From positions 1,364,001-1,428,000 of the forward strand of contig OU452228.1 of assembly GCA_911728455.2 (NCBI GenBank): 64,000 bases of DNA, given 5' to 3'. The notes under the pieces were generated by a model. That model ran no database searches, had not been told where the DNA came from, and was given only the letters and a program-made list of their open reading frames with translations. This DNA comes from Marthasterias glacialis. Taxonomy: Eukaryota; Echinodermata; Asteroidea; Forcipulatida; Asteriidae. Made by a program: the position numbers and the translations under genes. Below, piece after piece: positions 12,904-25,333 of the stretch (the first letter of the stretch is position 1; each line of letters opens with the position of its first letter).

Positions 12904-13036
12904 AGAGGAACTAGCAAAGGACTTAATCACAGGTGGTCACGACGTACTAGTGGGTCATGCGGTAACGATTGACTAAAACGCCCAGCTCTTCCGGATGTTT
13001 GCAGTGAAAGCAGAAGAAGAAGAAAAAAAAGTGGCG

Positions 13037-13180
13037 CATCAAAAAAAAAAAAGGAGTAACTGAAGACAGAAAATTAAGATGATGCTAACCAAGACCCTTA
13101 CGATAGATCATCAAAAAAAAAGGAGTAACTGAAGACAGAAAATTAAGATGATGCTAACCAAGACCCTTACGATAGATCAT
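13037..13180. repeat. Recent 69-bp tandem duplication
   Basis: Two essentially identical 69-bp units containing GGAGTAACTGAAGACAGAAA, differing only in poly-A length. The identity implies a young duplication or an assembly artefact. Confidence 0.8.
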
Positions 13181-14175
13181 CTATTCCGGTTACAGTTCAC
13201 TCATGTAATTGCCTCAATGTTTGTCAAGACTCCCTACACTATGATTTATTGACTAACACTTATTTGCGTCAGGCAGTTGTCAGGCAGTTCCCTGACTTAG
13301 CACTTCAATCAGGCTGGGCTTACTGGGGTTTTTTTTCCTTCTTTTTTTCGTGGAAATGGATCACAGACCATGGTGATCCATTTTTATGTCAGCACAAAGA
13401 AAATAATAATAATAAAGATAACAACAACAACAATGGAATACTGGGGCCTGGGGGAATTCTAAATAGACAAGCAAAGACTATTTTCTTATCAACTCTTATT
13501 CTGCTATAATCTAATGACATCTGGAGAGGAAGGCCCTGAACTTTGTTTCTGAAGGAGGCCATCTATGAAAGGGAAAAGTATTTATCTATTGGAATTTGAT
13601 AAAGAACACTCGGCAAAAGAAAGTGTGATTGCTGTGTGTACCAAGGGTCCATTCACTAGGCCTTTAAAACAAAGACCACTTCAAAAGAGCATCAATGAGA
13701 TAAACAATCCAAGTGTTTGCAATTTTGCTTTCATTTTCAGGTATTCTGCCATGGTACATGTACATCAACTTCTGTCATGGTATAGAAAAAATCTTATTTT
13801 TATCACTTAATTTTTAAAATACCAATAATGTTGATTTGAAGGGAAATAAAGACCAGCTGATTGATGTCCAACCACAAGTGGTATAAATCTTGGTACCATC
13901 ATACTGCATTAATAATCTTACATGTTACTTAATTCAAAGTGTCACCTTCAATTTGCTTCCAACCGACCATTTTCAGCCAAATCTAATGAAAATAGGTTGA
14001 GGCAATTTAACATCCTTCACTCTCCTAATGGCTTACATCTCTACAGCTTCCATCTTATGGTGTCTTGCTTAAAGTACATGTAGATACCTTAATCCTAACC
14101 ACATCATTGTCACAAAAAGAGAGAGGAAAAAGTCCCTTCAGGGTTTTTCTGGGGGTGAAACTTGATGTTAATTAC

Positions 14176-14250
14176 CATGGATGGGTACCGGGCACCAGAA
14201 GCGCCACTCTTAAACTCAAACCAGGCACAGAATCTGCAGCCCGTGGTCAC
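14176..14250 (-). CDS. Weak candidate exon (25 codons, phase 0-0)
   Basis: Acceptor CTCACTGTCCCAG after a C/T-rich tract, donor GTAATT. One frame is open, reading VTTGCRFCAWFEFKSGASGA then RYPSM. It lies in a local GC-rich block (14140-14440) that is unusual for the region. It cannot follow the 17057 exon directly, so an exon is missing or this call is wrong. Confidence 0.25.
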
Positions 14251-14564
14251 CTGGGACAGTGAGGGGTGAGGTCAGGCGTGGGTCAGAATGAATGGCATCA
14301 GGCGGGCGAGGAGTGAGCTGGCGCTTGGGCAGGGACACGGCCACGTGTAGGGCCCCATTGGGAATAGGGCGGAACATGTATCAGTGGAGCGAGAGCCTCC
14401 TGACAATTGGCTCTGTCATGAGACTTGCTAGCGGCAGGGGGGAAACATTGAGTTTCTAATTGAAAGCTTGACGAATCAAGACTTTGCTTCCTTCCTGAGT
14501 GTCAACTTCGCGGACTATTCATTCTCCCAGCAACTCATGAAGAAACCCCCCTCCCATCTTTAAA

Positions 14565-15040
14565 ATGGGCCTATCAATATAAGCACACTAAATTGTGTGT
14601 GGCACCATGCAAACACATGAGGGTTTAAAGATGTTGTGTATTAGTGGGTTTGTTCATAGGAAAGGGGAGGGGTGGGGATGTGCAAATGAGAATGTTAACT
14701 ACCAGTCTTGCATCTCCTCCACCTCTTTAAACAAGCCTACCAATGCACACAATCTACAATACTGCACATGCTGTATGGTGTGTTTGGCCTCATGGGGACC
14801 ACAGATGTCAAGGTGTAGTGTTGGAGTAAGGAATTTGTTTTAAGGGAAGAGTAGGGATAGAGAATAAAAGTACCGCATGAAATCTCTCAGCTACGCATAC
14901 AGAACCCATCTTTAAAACGGGCGTTAACAATGCACGCAATTGCGTGTGGCGCAATGCCAACTGTCAAGGGGTGCATGGTGGTGTATCAGCAAGTTTGTTT
15001 TCAGATGGGGGGGGGGAGGGGTGGGGAAGTTACAATGCTC
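14565..15040. repeat. Three diverged local repeat units
   Basis: Units near 14565, 14720 and 14908 share CTTTAAAAnGGGC, CAATGCACnCAAT and a G-rich tail (GGGGAGGGGTGGGGA). They look like an old local duplication. Confidence 0.4.
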
Positions 15041-16367
15041 AAAGCACCGCACGGTTGATAATTGAGAGGAAACATGAGCAAGGTCGCATTGTGGCGATGA
15101 GTCTCTAGTGAAATTAAATAGCCGTTTCATGTATCTGTTTTTCACACAGAAGATACACGCAAGGACAGGGCGTATGTGTGTGCACATAGTTGGCTGTATG
15201 CACTAGGCATTCGGGTTAATATATCAAGAGCTGTTCAGTACAAATCAGCCATGCACAAACAGATTTTGCTCAGTTTAAGCATGCTTTTAACCACAGCACC
15301 ACGTAATGCAAAGTTAGCCAGGATACTAGAAACAGTGCATCCCACTGTGCTGTTTAATTTTTTAAAGGTGTCTAAAATGCTCATTTACATACATGATAAC
15401 CACCCTACTTTCCACAACATTTGAAATTATTGAACTATGTTTATGTACATTTTAGTTGTGTAGAACAACTGTGCGCAGAGATATGTACCATTTTGATGCA
15501 TTCATTACATTGAGGGTTTGAACTTGAGGGAAAAATCCACAAGACCACAGGGCTTGTAGTTCAAATTTTACTGGACCAGAAATGGTTTCACGATACCAGA
15601 ATCAAACGAGAAAAAATAACTGTCTACAGATTTTAACACACAATAAACTGTTTTCATTTGAACAAGCAACAAGAGAAGATTTATCTCATTTGTCTTCTGG
15701 GTAAGTATACTTCGATACTCCAACAAACTTCAAAGATATTTATTTTTCTAATATAATAATTAAAGATATTACACAGCAAGGTATTATTATTCCATGTAAA
15801 ACCACAAGACTCCCGGACGTCTCCGGTTGTGAGTTAACTGGCCCGACACTAAAACCACTGGCCTCAGGCCTGCAGTCCAGTGTAAATTTCAATCCCAGCA
15901 CAAAATATCATATTGCAGGCCATGGGCATAGTGCATTTTTCCTTGAAAACCATGTGGATGATGTTAAATGGTAAGACAGCAGGAAAGTTCATAAATGAAA
16001 AACTAATTTTGGGAGTTTTCTTAATTGATATTTTCCTCCAACATTCAGTTATTTTATCACGTACTAATTTCACACACAAATTAGATCATCATGCATGCCA
16101 GTGTCGAGAGGCCAGTTTGAATGCTGTAATCAGCAGAGGGTACATATCTACTAAATTCTTTGCAGTGGTCACCGCTAATGAGTGGATTCAAAATGGCATC
16201 TCAACATCTGAAAATATGTTGTAGAATGCAGGGGGGGGGGGGGTGCGAGTTCAATTCCCAACCTGAAGCCTGCGAATTTTGTTTTCCGTAGGTCTTGGAA
16301 AGGACATAGTACATGTATACAGTGATTATCACCCATCGCAGTTAAGGTAAAACCCAAATCATGATGC

Positions 16368-16990
16368 AATAGACCGATTGCGCTCTCCAAGTCATGTGAC
16401 CTATAGTGGGAATTAAACATCAACAAACACGGCGTCCTCCATAGAAAAGTGCCAGTGTTGTAAAGTACATGATGATTGTTGCATTTGTTTATTCGATCAA
16501 GGCTTTTCTTTCTCAAAATCTGTGAAGAATATTCCAGAGTTTGTACCAGAGACCTTACCGGAGTGGCTGAATAAAGCCAGTAAGGGCAGTGCCAGCAAGT
16601 CTTGGAAATTCTACAAGGAACCTCATGTTTACAATGTGGTAAAAAAGTGCTACACTTTTATTACAGCGATCGATTTACATTACAAGCAAAATCACCGGGT
16701 GGCTACATCGTCGTGCTACGCCAGTAGTGCATAACTCAAAATAAACCTCTAATGCAGTAGAATACTGGTAGTTTATGAAACATCAAGGTGATTAAAAACA
16801 ACGTCATAACATACAACTTTAATAAAAGGGCTTCGTAACTGTGTTATTATTACCGAAGGCAGACTGTCGGTGTAACTCAGTCAGTCACAGCGTGTAGTCT
16901 TTGCCCATCTTTGCCATCAGCTGAGATGATGTAGAACCCACTATAAGTCACATGATGACATGTAAACATTGGTCGTGCGATCGGTCTATT
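16368..16990. mobile_element. TIR element with AATAGACCGAT ends and an internal open frame
   Basis: A 623-bp element. The ends AATAGACCGATTG and CGATCGGTCTATT are inverted, and similarity continues inward through AAGTCATGTGACCTATAGTG. Inside, a plus-strand frame (16522-16734) reads KNIPEFVPETLPEWLNKASK and onward to SWKFYKEPHVYNVVKK, which looks protein-like and may be a captured or degenerate coding piece. A related but distinct element is at 45924-46443. Confidence 0.6.
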
Positions 16991-17056
16991 ATTTCATCAA
17001 CAAGGAACTTATGTTGCCTGGTGAACAGTACATGTACTGGTGAAAGGAAAACTTAC

Positions 17057-17099
17057 CAAAACGTTTTCATACACTGGTCACATGCATTATATACTTGAT
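17057..17099 (-). CDS. Candidate internal exon of second gene
   Basis: A 43-nt segment with an excellent acceptor (24-nt pyrimidine-rich tract then TGTGCAG) and consensus donor G|GTAAGT. One frame is open, reading QVYNACDQCMKTF, entry phase 1, exit phase 2. The two cysteines spaced CxxC could bind metal or form a disulfide, which is speculation. Confidence 0.45.
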
Positions 17100-17352
17100 C
17101 TGCACAAAGAAGAAATAAAGACAAACACAAAAAGATCAATTATGATAAACAGTCATACATATAGAATTTCTTTTTTTAAATATGACTGCACCTATTCAAT
17201 ATGAATAAATCAATGTGCTTTTGGCAAAGGTACACAGCCCCAGGATGCCTTTCACTATACTCATACATTTGGAATTGTTTTGTCGCTATGGAATTCAAAT
17301 GTAAACCATTGTCTATATTGTTATCAGTTACCGTGTTATACTTAATCGGCTT

Positions 17353-17600
17353 TATTTTTGACTGCAAGAGGGCGCCCTTTGGGGTAGACTGGGGGTCAAA
17401 CCAACTAGTGTGGTAAACCTGATGGAATAAGACTTTTAATAAAGCAGATAATATACAACTTTTGAGGGTTCTTTTTCTTGACAGTTTACAATGTAATCAG
17501 TGTAAAATATTTGATTTGAAAATTTGTATTTTTAATATTTTGAGGGATTTTTGTACTTTCAAAATGGATTTAGTATTGCGCCCTCTTGCTGTCAAAAATA
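17353..17600. repeat. TIR element with GAGGGCGC ends
   Basis: A 248-bp element. TATTTTTGACTGCAAGAGGG at the left is matched in inverse at the right end (CCCTCTTGCTGTCAAAAATA), about 23 bp with one mismatch. No coding content. Confidence 0.75.
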
Positions 17601-18544
17601 CGGTCTATTGTACCACATATTTCCATAGTTTTTACTGAGCATCCTGGTTTTTTTTATAAACGACACTTTGCACTTTTGTCATTATTGTTTTAATATTTAA
17701 TTAGGCATTGATTGATGTCTGTAATATGAACCACAGGGTCAACGTACACAAACCAACAAGAAAACAAAATATCTGGACTTGATCAAAAAAACAAAAACAA
17801 ATGGATTGCAATTCAGAGAAATCCCTGGCAGTATGCATAGTGATTCCTTGTAACGACACCATTGTCCTTCCATGTTAATCCCAGCTAACAATGGGTGCCA
17901 CGCCCATGAGGCCTGCCACACACTCTTTAATTGTGTCCTGTGCTACCTTTACCACACTGAATTATTCATGCCCGGCGTCTAAATTAATCATAGTGTATTT
18001 TTATACAAATGTCATCCAGTATCATGAATAATTTATGAGGAGGAAGGATCCGCCATGACATCACATCTGAATGCATCAGCACAAGGCCTAACCAGCATTG
18101 CACTAAAACTTTTTAAAAATTGCAATTCTTAGGTGTACAAAAAAGCTGAAATTCAGAGTAAAAATCTTAACACAAAAAGCCAAAATCCACTTAACAGATG
18201 AAGTCTCACACCCCTGATACAGGTTCCGTTCTGGTTATAAATATTGCAGAAGCAGGCAACTGCACTGCAATGGCCATTTACATGTTTAATGCTCCAGAAA
18301 TGTCGTTAATTTCTCTCATTCAAACCGAAGCTGTAATTACAAATTAGTCATACCCCTTTTTGGTATCTTGAAAAAACCCTGTAATTAATAAGGCTGTTGC
18401 ATGCATGTATGTTAGGAACAAGACAACAGCATAACAAGGGCCTACATGTACAATATACAGTCTTCAATCAAAGCATGGGAGTGTTTACCCTCCTAGTTCA
18501 TGTAATTTGACTGAAACATTGACTATTTCTTGATGTAGTTCTTT

Positions 18545-18676
18545 AGACCGTGCAAGTCTCGTGTGTATTTGAACATTGTGGCCTGTTAACGCGCATGATT
18601 TTGTTTCCTTCACATGTTACAGCATTGTGCGTGGGACCAACTGGTCACAAAAATGTTGGAGTATGCGCGAAACTTA
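18545..18676. repeat. Small TIR element (family AGACTGTG), copy 2
   Basis: About 130 bp, homologous to the reverse complement of 1081-1220 (shared GTGGGACCAACTGGTC and TTTGTTTCCTTCACATGTTA). The ends are degraded. Confidence 0.55.
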
Positions 18677-19785
18677 AAGGCCATGTTACACGAGGCAATT
18701 TACTGGCAAACAGTTCCAGGCAAACTCCAGTAAGAAAAATCATTCACATTTCAGTTTTCTCATTATTCTCTTGGGGATAGTATGTAACAGCTAGAAGGTC
18801 ATCTGTGCTGCTGAAGTGTTCCTTGTGGAATGTGGATGCAGTGCAGTTGCTTGCCTCCAAGTTGCCAGTAAAAATTGACATGGCCTTTCAGTCTATTGCC
18901 ACGCCCAACATTTCTTTTGAATCATAATGTATACTCCCTTCCCCCACCCCCACCCCAAAAATGGGGGGAGTAGTGATGATTTTGAAGCTGTTGAACCAAA
19001 ACTGGAATGTCAACACCTATTTAACAAACAAGGAGAATTTTCTCTTTAATTAAATGATGAGTACATTTTTACACAGTCGACGCACAAGCACACGAATGCA
19101 TAACACACTGTGTAGTTTGGCTTGAATGGACAATGGTTGAGATGCAGTTATTACTTGATATTTATAAGATGAACCTAACACCATGCAGCATTTAAGTGCA
19201 GACTAACATTCCAATCGTGTAACAAGGATATATAAACATGGTTAACTTCACTGCCACACCAGTGAGTATAATATAATTTATGAATGTACAGAAAATACTA
19301 AGTTCCTCTTTTCAGGGGTGCATAAATGTGTAGTATGTTTGACACAATTTAGTAAAAATTGAGCAATATAGTTCGAACGAAAATGTACTCCTCAACACCA
19401 CAATGTATATTTCCAAACATGTTACAAAAATAGAGATTTTATAATCCCAGGAAACACAAAGAGTAATTGAGTTGGCAAATAAAACACGTTTGATGTGTCC
19501 CTTTAAAGGTAGGCCTACATGGAAATAAACAATGTACGTACAGACGTGTAACATTCATGTTGGTACACTTTTTTTGTACAACATAGTGTACATAACTTCA
19601 ATTTCAAATACCGTTATGACTGCAAAATATAAAACAACAGCATGTTTACTAACAAGCACCATGAACTTAGATGGACACTTCTTTAGTTCAATCATGGAGA
19701 AAAGGAGAGCAACTGTACTGTGAGGACTTGCAATTATATACAATTATGCTGTGGAACCCAAGTTAACCCCCCGCCCCCGAAGGGA

Positions 19786-19810
19786 AAAAAAAAAAAAAAA
19801 AAAAAAAAAA
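19786..19810. repeat. Poly-A run
   Basis: About 25 A on the plus strand, after a C-rich run. No retroelement body is recognised upstream. Confidence 0.7.
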
Positions 19811-20104
19811 CAGCGCCACACAATACAGCCACACCCTAACCTCATCTGTATTCTGCATCACCCCACAACATAACAAACCAACCGTCACCCGACCTCGCCT
19901 ACTGTGAATGTACACTCACTGCACCAAGGCATTCGCACACATAATCAGTTTAGAATTCTGGATGAAGCAAGCCGCCACGCAGCACTAACCACTGTGTACA
20001 CATTTGACACAATACCGCATGCGGAGTCTGTAGTACATTCAGGAGCCATTGACAGTAACAAGAATGCAGTGATCAAATTAAACACACAAATCAAACCTGC
20101 TAAC

Positions 20105-20139
20105 AGTGGAATACAAAGTTCTGCGTGCAATAATCCCAC
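20105..20139 (-). CDS. Weak candidate exon 4 of second gene
   Basis: A 35-nt segment with acceptor TTCTACAG, reading WDYCTQNFVFH in the only phase that joins 23042 (phase 2) to 17057 (phase 1). The donor GTTAGC is poor. A longer minus-strand open frame over 19945-20184 uses a different phase. Confidence 0.2.
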
Positions 20140-20367
20140 CTGTAGAACAGCCTCTTTAGGTTGATTAACCATATTCACACACACATGGTATGGAGAGGGA
20201 GCAATCTAATTGAGCTCCTAAACACACATATGATGAGAACAGGAACATTTTGGCTACAGCAACAACAAATAGGTTACCAGCCGAGATGTACTGTGATGTG
20301 TATAACATTTGTGACTGGTCCCCTTCTATTCTAGTTGTGTGCTCAGCAGATATACACTACTCCACGC

Positions 20368-20553
20368 AGCTCGTCCATGGTGGTTTGCACCACAACAGCT
20401 ATGGCCGCCGCACGCGCGCGTCGACGCACAAACAATGTGAATCCTCCATGCTGATTGGTACATGTTGTATATGCACCACTGACACGCAATTGTCACGTCA
20501 CGAGCGAGTGCGGTGGCCATAGCTGTGGTGGTGTAAACCACCACGAACGAGCT
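20368..20553. repeat. GC-rich foldback element
   Basis: Arms of about 48 bp, starting AGCTCGTCCATGGTGG and ending CCACGAACGAGCT, pair with few mismatches around a 90-bp loop containing a CGCGCGCGTCGACG run. Strongly CpG-rich compared with its surroundings. Confidence 0.7.
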
Positions 20554-20572
20554 ACTCAGATTGGCGTATTCC

Positions 20573-20772
20573 TGAGCCAAATTTCATAGAGCTGCTTAAG
20601 CGAAAAAAGTAGCTACATGTGTAAGCCAAAACAATTTTGCTCACAAGAATAAGGCTACCAAGTAAAATACCAAATCATACATAACCATCTGTGAACAGTG
20701 TCTTGCTTAGTTTTGCTTAGCAGAAAATTGTTAAGCAAAATGTTGTGCTTAAGCAGTTTTATAAAATTGAGC
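20573..20772. repeat. Foldback repeat with GCTTAAGC motifs
   Basis: Ends ATTTCATAGAGCTGCTTAAG and CTTAAGCAGTTTTATAAAAT are inverted. Related pieces (GGTACCAGT, TTGCTTAGCAG) occur at 24366-24560, 26070-26190 and 50735-50880, so it is a dispersed family. Confidence 0.55.
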
Positions 20773-21204
20773 AAAGGACATGAAGGATGAGTGATAGTTG
20801 ATGCTCTATTCTGTTGGTTAAGTTATGGGGATTTTACGAAAAAAAGTGTAGACTTATGCATGAACAAGCCGAAGGCCAATACATTGTATGCAAGAACCTA
20901 AACTTTCGAGGAATCTAAACTATTTCTCCGAAACGATTGATTTCATCTGCATGAATTGATTATTATTCATCTTTAAAAATGTGGTTTGTATTCCTTAAAA
21001 TATCATTGCCTCAAATTTTACCTCCTTCGAAAATCAACAAATCCAACCGTATTTTACATGTAAATAAGGATGTTTTAGTTTACAAATGTCAGTTGCAAAT
21101 GAACAGTTGTCTACAGACTAATAATGAATCTACTGCTGCGTGCAGATTCGTAAAACTAATCTAAAATTTCCTCTATATAGTGTGATTTCATAGAAACAAG
21201 TTTA

Positions 21205-21430
21205 ACTGTGTCCACTCTACTGTAAACAACGCCCACTTCACACACACTGGCTCCAAGGGTTGCCAGAAGCCCATAGGAAATTTATTCAGCTACATGGAGT
21301 TTTTCTTAGAAGTCCCTAATCTTGCTTTTCACATATTTTTTTCAAGACTCAAAGTCTGATTAGAAACATAATTGTAGATTTGAGGTAAAATCACTTGCTG
21401 GTGCCAGAAGTGGCAAAAAATATGCTGGCT
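21205..21430. repeat. Dispersed repeat shared with 5.6 kb
   Basis: Second copy of the family described at 5560-5830, same orientation, diverged downstream of the shared core. Confidence 0.45.
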
Positions 21431-22204
21431 TGTGACATATTGACTTATATGTACAAACCAAGTAGCTTTGCACATTATAGGCATGTAATTGTCAGACAGT
21501 TCAGCAGAGGTCAACTTTAACACATTTAGACAAGCTTGGAGTTGGAAATTTCCCCTCCACAAACATTCAGAGCAAAGTATTTTCCCAAGAAGCGCTTTGA
21601 GCATGTAAAAACTATGAAAATCCCTTCTTGGTATTTGCTTTAGACATTATACACAAGCCAACAGACCATTAACACTACTGGTGTAGTACAATGTAAGTGC
21701 ACTTTGAACAATATGTCCAAACAGACACACCCCTTTCCTTTGTTCACACTACTTAAATATAGATCTACAGGTACCATAAAGTACATGCTGTACAGTGTTC
21801 TGTACAGGCACATGTACAGAAGGCATAATTGTTTGTTAGTCTCTTGCCTGATGAAGGTCATGTTTAGTTGAGATTTTGGGTAGCAAACAGAGCTACATAA
21901 AGGTATACAGCACTTTATCTCCATTATGTGTAGGTAGCTACATCATACATGAACACCCCACCCCTCCCCCATCTACAAATGTATACTCATTGTAAATGCA
22001 TAGAGATATCACATGCCACAATTTCCATAGCTCTACCAGTACATACGTTAATCTAACATCAACATTAATTTCCACAGAAACTGAAATCCTTTTGAACCAG
22101 AAATTTAATCCATCTGTAGAGTTCCCTATTTCATCCAGCTGACATACGTGTCATAAGAAAAAGAATTCAACGTATTTTCATTAATCATAAGGTGGAGGAT
22201 GTCT

Positions 22205-22330
22205 GGTATTGACGCAAGTCACCTGATGTCATCATCACAATAGTCTTGGTTGCGCCATTTTGGGAGTCAATGTCCCCGTGTGTTATACAGAGGAGTGCGC
22301 ATTTTAGGTGACGCATTGTTTACACATATG
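22205..22330. repeat. Copy of ATATTGAC element family
   Basis: Shares CACCTGATGTCATC and GGGAGTCAATGTCCC with 60946-61130. The right end is not recognisable. Confidence 0.5.
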
Positions 22331-22615
22331 CTTACCAAAATGGTGAGCATGGCAGACAGTAGCTGGGTGTGACGTTGGTGCAAGGGGGCAATAGACAATA
22401 ACTGCCCCCTTGTACAAGTCTTGCAATTGCCAACAAATAATGTACTATACACAGCCTTCAAAAGGTAATACTCTAACCCACTGTGATGAGGAGATCCATG
22501 CCAGCGCTTCAAACTCTTCTCAAAAATTCAATTTGCACTGATATCATCAGATAAAACACACCTGATATTAGTTGAGGGTTAATCTTCAACATGTTATGCG
22601 CACCCATAACCACAA

Positions 22616-22979
22616 TTTAAAGGTATAATACAGGATTGGTACGCCTGTTCATCTAATTTTGCTTTAAAGTACCGGTAGAATCTGTCTGAAAGCTTACTGA
22701 TTATGAAGTTCATACTCAGTACCAATTTTCCATGGAAATATTTCTGTCTGAAATTCTGTCAAAGTCGAGAAAACAGAATTTGAAGACCCCAATTTTAATT
22801 TCGGTTAATAATCAAAATTAAGGACAACGTGTTTCCATACAGTTTTTCACATTTTTATCCTGACTTGGACGACGGATTGAGTCCAAATTTTCACAGGTTT
22901 GTTTTTTCATGAATATTGAATCACACAAAGTAAGAACACTCCACTATCAATTTTACCAATCCTATTCTTTACCTTTAAA
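22616..22979. repeat. TIR element (family TTTAAAGGTA), full length
   Basis: A 364-bp element with inverted ends of about 27 bp: TTTAAAGGTATAATACAGGA at the left, CCTATTCTTTACCTTTAAA at the right. Partial copies lie at 23570-23825 (reverse) and 34690-34935. Confidence 0.7.
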
Positions 22980-23041
22980 CAAAAAATTACACTATGTGTT
23001 AATTACATTTTTTCAGAGATAGATGGCAGTTTACTACTTAC

Positions 23042-23120
23042 TTCTCCAGAGCACCTGAGAACACAAACCCACACCACACTGCATCTTTAATTCCATCAAG
23101 ATTCATACTGATCAGCTTTG
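23042..23120 (-). CDS. Candidate internal exon 3 of second gene
   Basis: A 79-nt segment reading AKLISMNLDGIKDAVWCGFV then FSGALE, with consensus donor GTAAGT. The acceptor at 23121 (CATTAAG) gives entry phase 1, matching the 27091 exon. The polypyrimidine tract is weak. Exit phase 2. Confidence 0.45.
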
Positions 23121-23569
23121 CTTAATGAATTATTGTCCTGCCAGCTCTCCATACAAAATAAATGCAGTTATTCCTTACAGCCACACCTCAATTAAAACAA
23201 GCCTTCTAAGAAATGCTGAAGCTGAGCATCCACAAATAACAAACAGATTTGCAGCAATAAGAACTGCAACTCATCAAACAAAATAGAACAACGCCCCACT
23301 GGTTCAAGCCTTGTTGTGAAAATAAAAGCAAATTTATTCAAGATATTTTATACAGAGAGTAAAGGTCAACTGGTTGGCAAAACAGAAAAAACAAAGAATT
23401 TCTGATACTAAACAATGACCCTCCAGTTGTTGTTTTTTATTTGTTTGTTTTTTTCTACATTTGAATTATTTGATTTGGTTGAAGGGCATTGCTTATCAAA
23501 ATAAATTAAAGGGAATGCACATTTATAGACCAGATTAATTCTAATCCTCTAGTTCTCACTGAACACACC

Positions 23570-23825
23570 ATGCAATCAACCAACAGGTACAAATTTCATC
23601 AAATTAGGAGGTCAAAATTTAGTGAGAAAAAAAAATTTTGTCACGGATTTTGTGCCCATTCAAATTGGGCTTATTTTGATTGTAGGCGGCAACTGAAATA
23701 TGCAACGGTGATTTGCAGGGTCTTCAAATGCTATTTCCTTGACTTTGACAGTTCTTCAGATGGAAATATTTCTCTTGGGGACTGGGACTTGTATGAGCTT
23801 ATAATGAACGGGCTTTCAGATTGAA
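23570..23825 (-). repeat. TTTAAAGGTA family, inverted partial copy
   Basis: The reverse complement matches the interior of 22616-22979 (GAAATATTTC, CTGTCAAAGTC, CTGAAAGC). The plus-strand open frame here is a by-product. Confidence 0.5.
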
Positions 23826-23862
23826 ACAAAACCTTAACTTTTTGTTCTTCTCCCTACTACAG

Positions 23863-24065
23863 CCCCAGCTCAACATTGGTAAAAATTCTGTACATTGTTC
23901 CATTCTTTGCACAAATCAAGGTATGTAATAAAACCAACCTGTGAAAATTTCAGACAATTTCATTTGCAAGAAACGGTAAAAATATACATGTATTCTGCAT
24001 TTTTGTATGCATTCTAAGGTAGAGTTTTGGTCTCACACGAGACAAAATTTTTTTTTTCTCTTTAA
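23863..24065 (+). repeat. TIR family CTTTAAAGCCCCAGCTC, truncated copy
   Basis: Left half of the family seen complete at 39009-39373, starting CAGCCCCAGCTCAACATTGG and lost after a T-rich run. Confidence 0.6.
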
Positions 24066-24138
24066 AGTGTACAGTACTTGTACCACTGTACATCATTGAA
24101 ACCGGGTTTTAGTTCGTGAGTTCTCGTATTTAACCTTC

Positions 24139-24358
24139 CAGGGTTCTCTCCAGGATTTTTCAAAACTGTGGGGCATTCTGGACCAAAATTTTGAAAGTGT
24201 GGCCGAAGCACGCTGGTAGCAGGTCCTTGGAATGTTTTTATTTAATGTTTATGTTTGGTTTGAAATTTTCTATTGTGCAATATAGAGCATTTAAAATGGT
24301 TTTATGTTAGGATTTTTATGACTTTGATATTAAAATTAATTCGCGTGTATCAGCCTGT
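24139..24358 (+). mobile_element. hAT-like element (CAGGGTTCTC), truncated
   Basis: Starts CAGGGTTCTCTCCAGGATTT and matches the family at 42685 and 56976. The right terminus is missing. Confidence 0.6.
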
Positions 24359-24365
24359 AGGGTCA

Positions 24366-24560
24366 GGGCTCAATTTCATAGAGTTGCTTAAGCACAACAT
24401 ATTGTTCAACAATTTGCTGCTAAGGAAGAATTGACAGGATACCAGTTACAATACAGTACACATGACCTGGTATTTTGGCTGGTAACCTTAACTTAAGCAT
24501 TTTTGTTGTCGAGCATAGCTACTTGTTGTGCTTCAAAAGCATCTCCATGAAATCAGACCC
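24366..24560. repeat. Copy of GCTTAAGC dispersed family
   Basis: Starts CAATTTCATAGAGTTGCTTA and holds GACAGGATACCAGTTACA, as in the other copies. It abuts the truncated hAT-like element on its left. Confidence 0.45.
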
Positions 24561-25333
24561 AGAGCATACAGCAGAAAACATTGAGTTATTCCAACACTGG
24601 TTCTTTAGAGAAAACTTCACCTCTTTAAGGACAGGGTTATTCCCATGGTGTTACTACAAACCAAACTATAAAGCAAATAGGTGTCAAATATGTTAACCTT
24701 CCTTTCAAACACCTTGTGTGTTCCCCCTGCCCATTCAATTGTGAGACGCCCCACCTCCCTAATTACAGTAACCATCTGACTCATTTTTTGCCGCTATCAC
24801 CATGAAGAGTTGCCATAAAGTACCGATTGAAAACAAAGCTAATTTTGTGTCATTTACAGTATGAGCTTTTTCCTTGACCTCTTCATATCATGAACTCATA
24901 GTTTGGATGTACAGATGGAATCACTGTGCATATGCGTGAGCGCTACAGTCTCGTCAGTTTGCAGGCCACATCAATTTTGCTTCAATCATCATTTTAATTT
25001 TTACCACTCACTTCGTTCATTAGCCAGAGGAAACGATATAATCTGCCGTGTTCTTGTTCACCACAAAAATTATTATAAAACTGAACAATTTTGTGCAACT
25101 TGGATTCTTTGAAACATGTACACCTGAAGTAATGAATGGAATAAACTTATCTACATGCTACAATGTACATGTATGTCAGGTAAGATGCGTTCTCTTAAAA
25201 TTTGAACTAACAAAACAAAAACAATGGCAAAGACCCGTAGAGTTATTAATTTTAAAACTCATTTTGCTAACTATTCTTTTTGATATAAAATATTTAGCAC
25301 CTCTGACACATAAAGGGTTAATTCAGATCATCA

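Noticed and set aside
14429..14566. Plus-strand open run reading NIEFLIESLTNQDFASFLS
   Set aside because: Length within chance expectation, no start, no splice support, and opposite strand to the candidate exon beside it.
19945..20184. Minus-strand frame with a hydrophobic stretch resembling a membrane segment
   Set aside because: No clean splice sites in that phase, and an equally long frame is open on the other strand.
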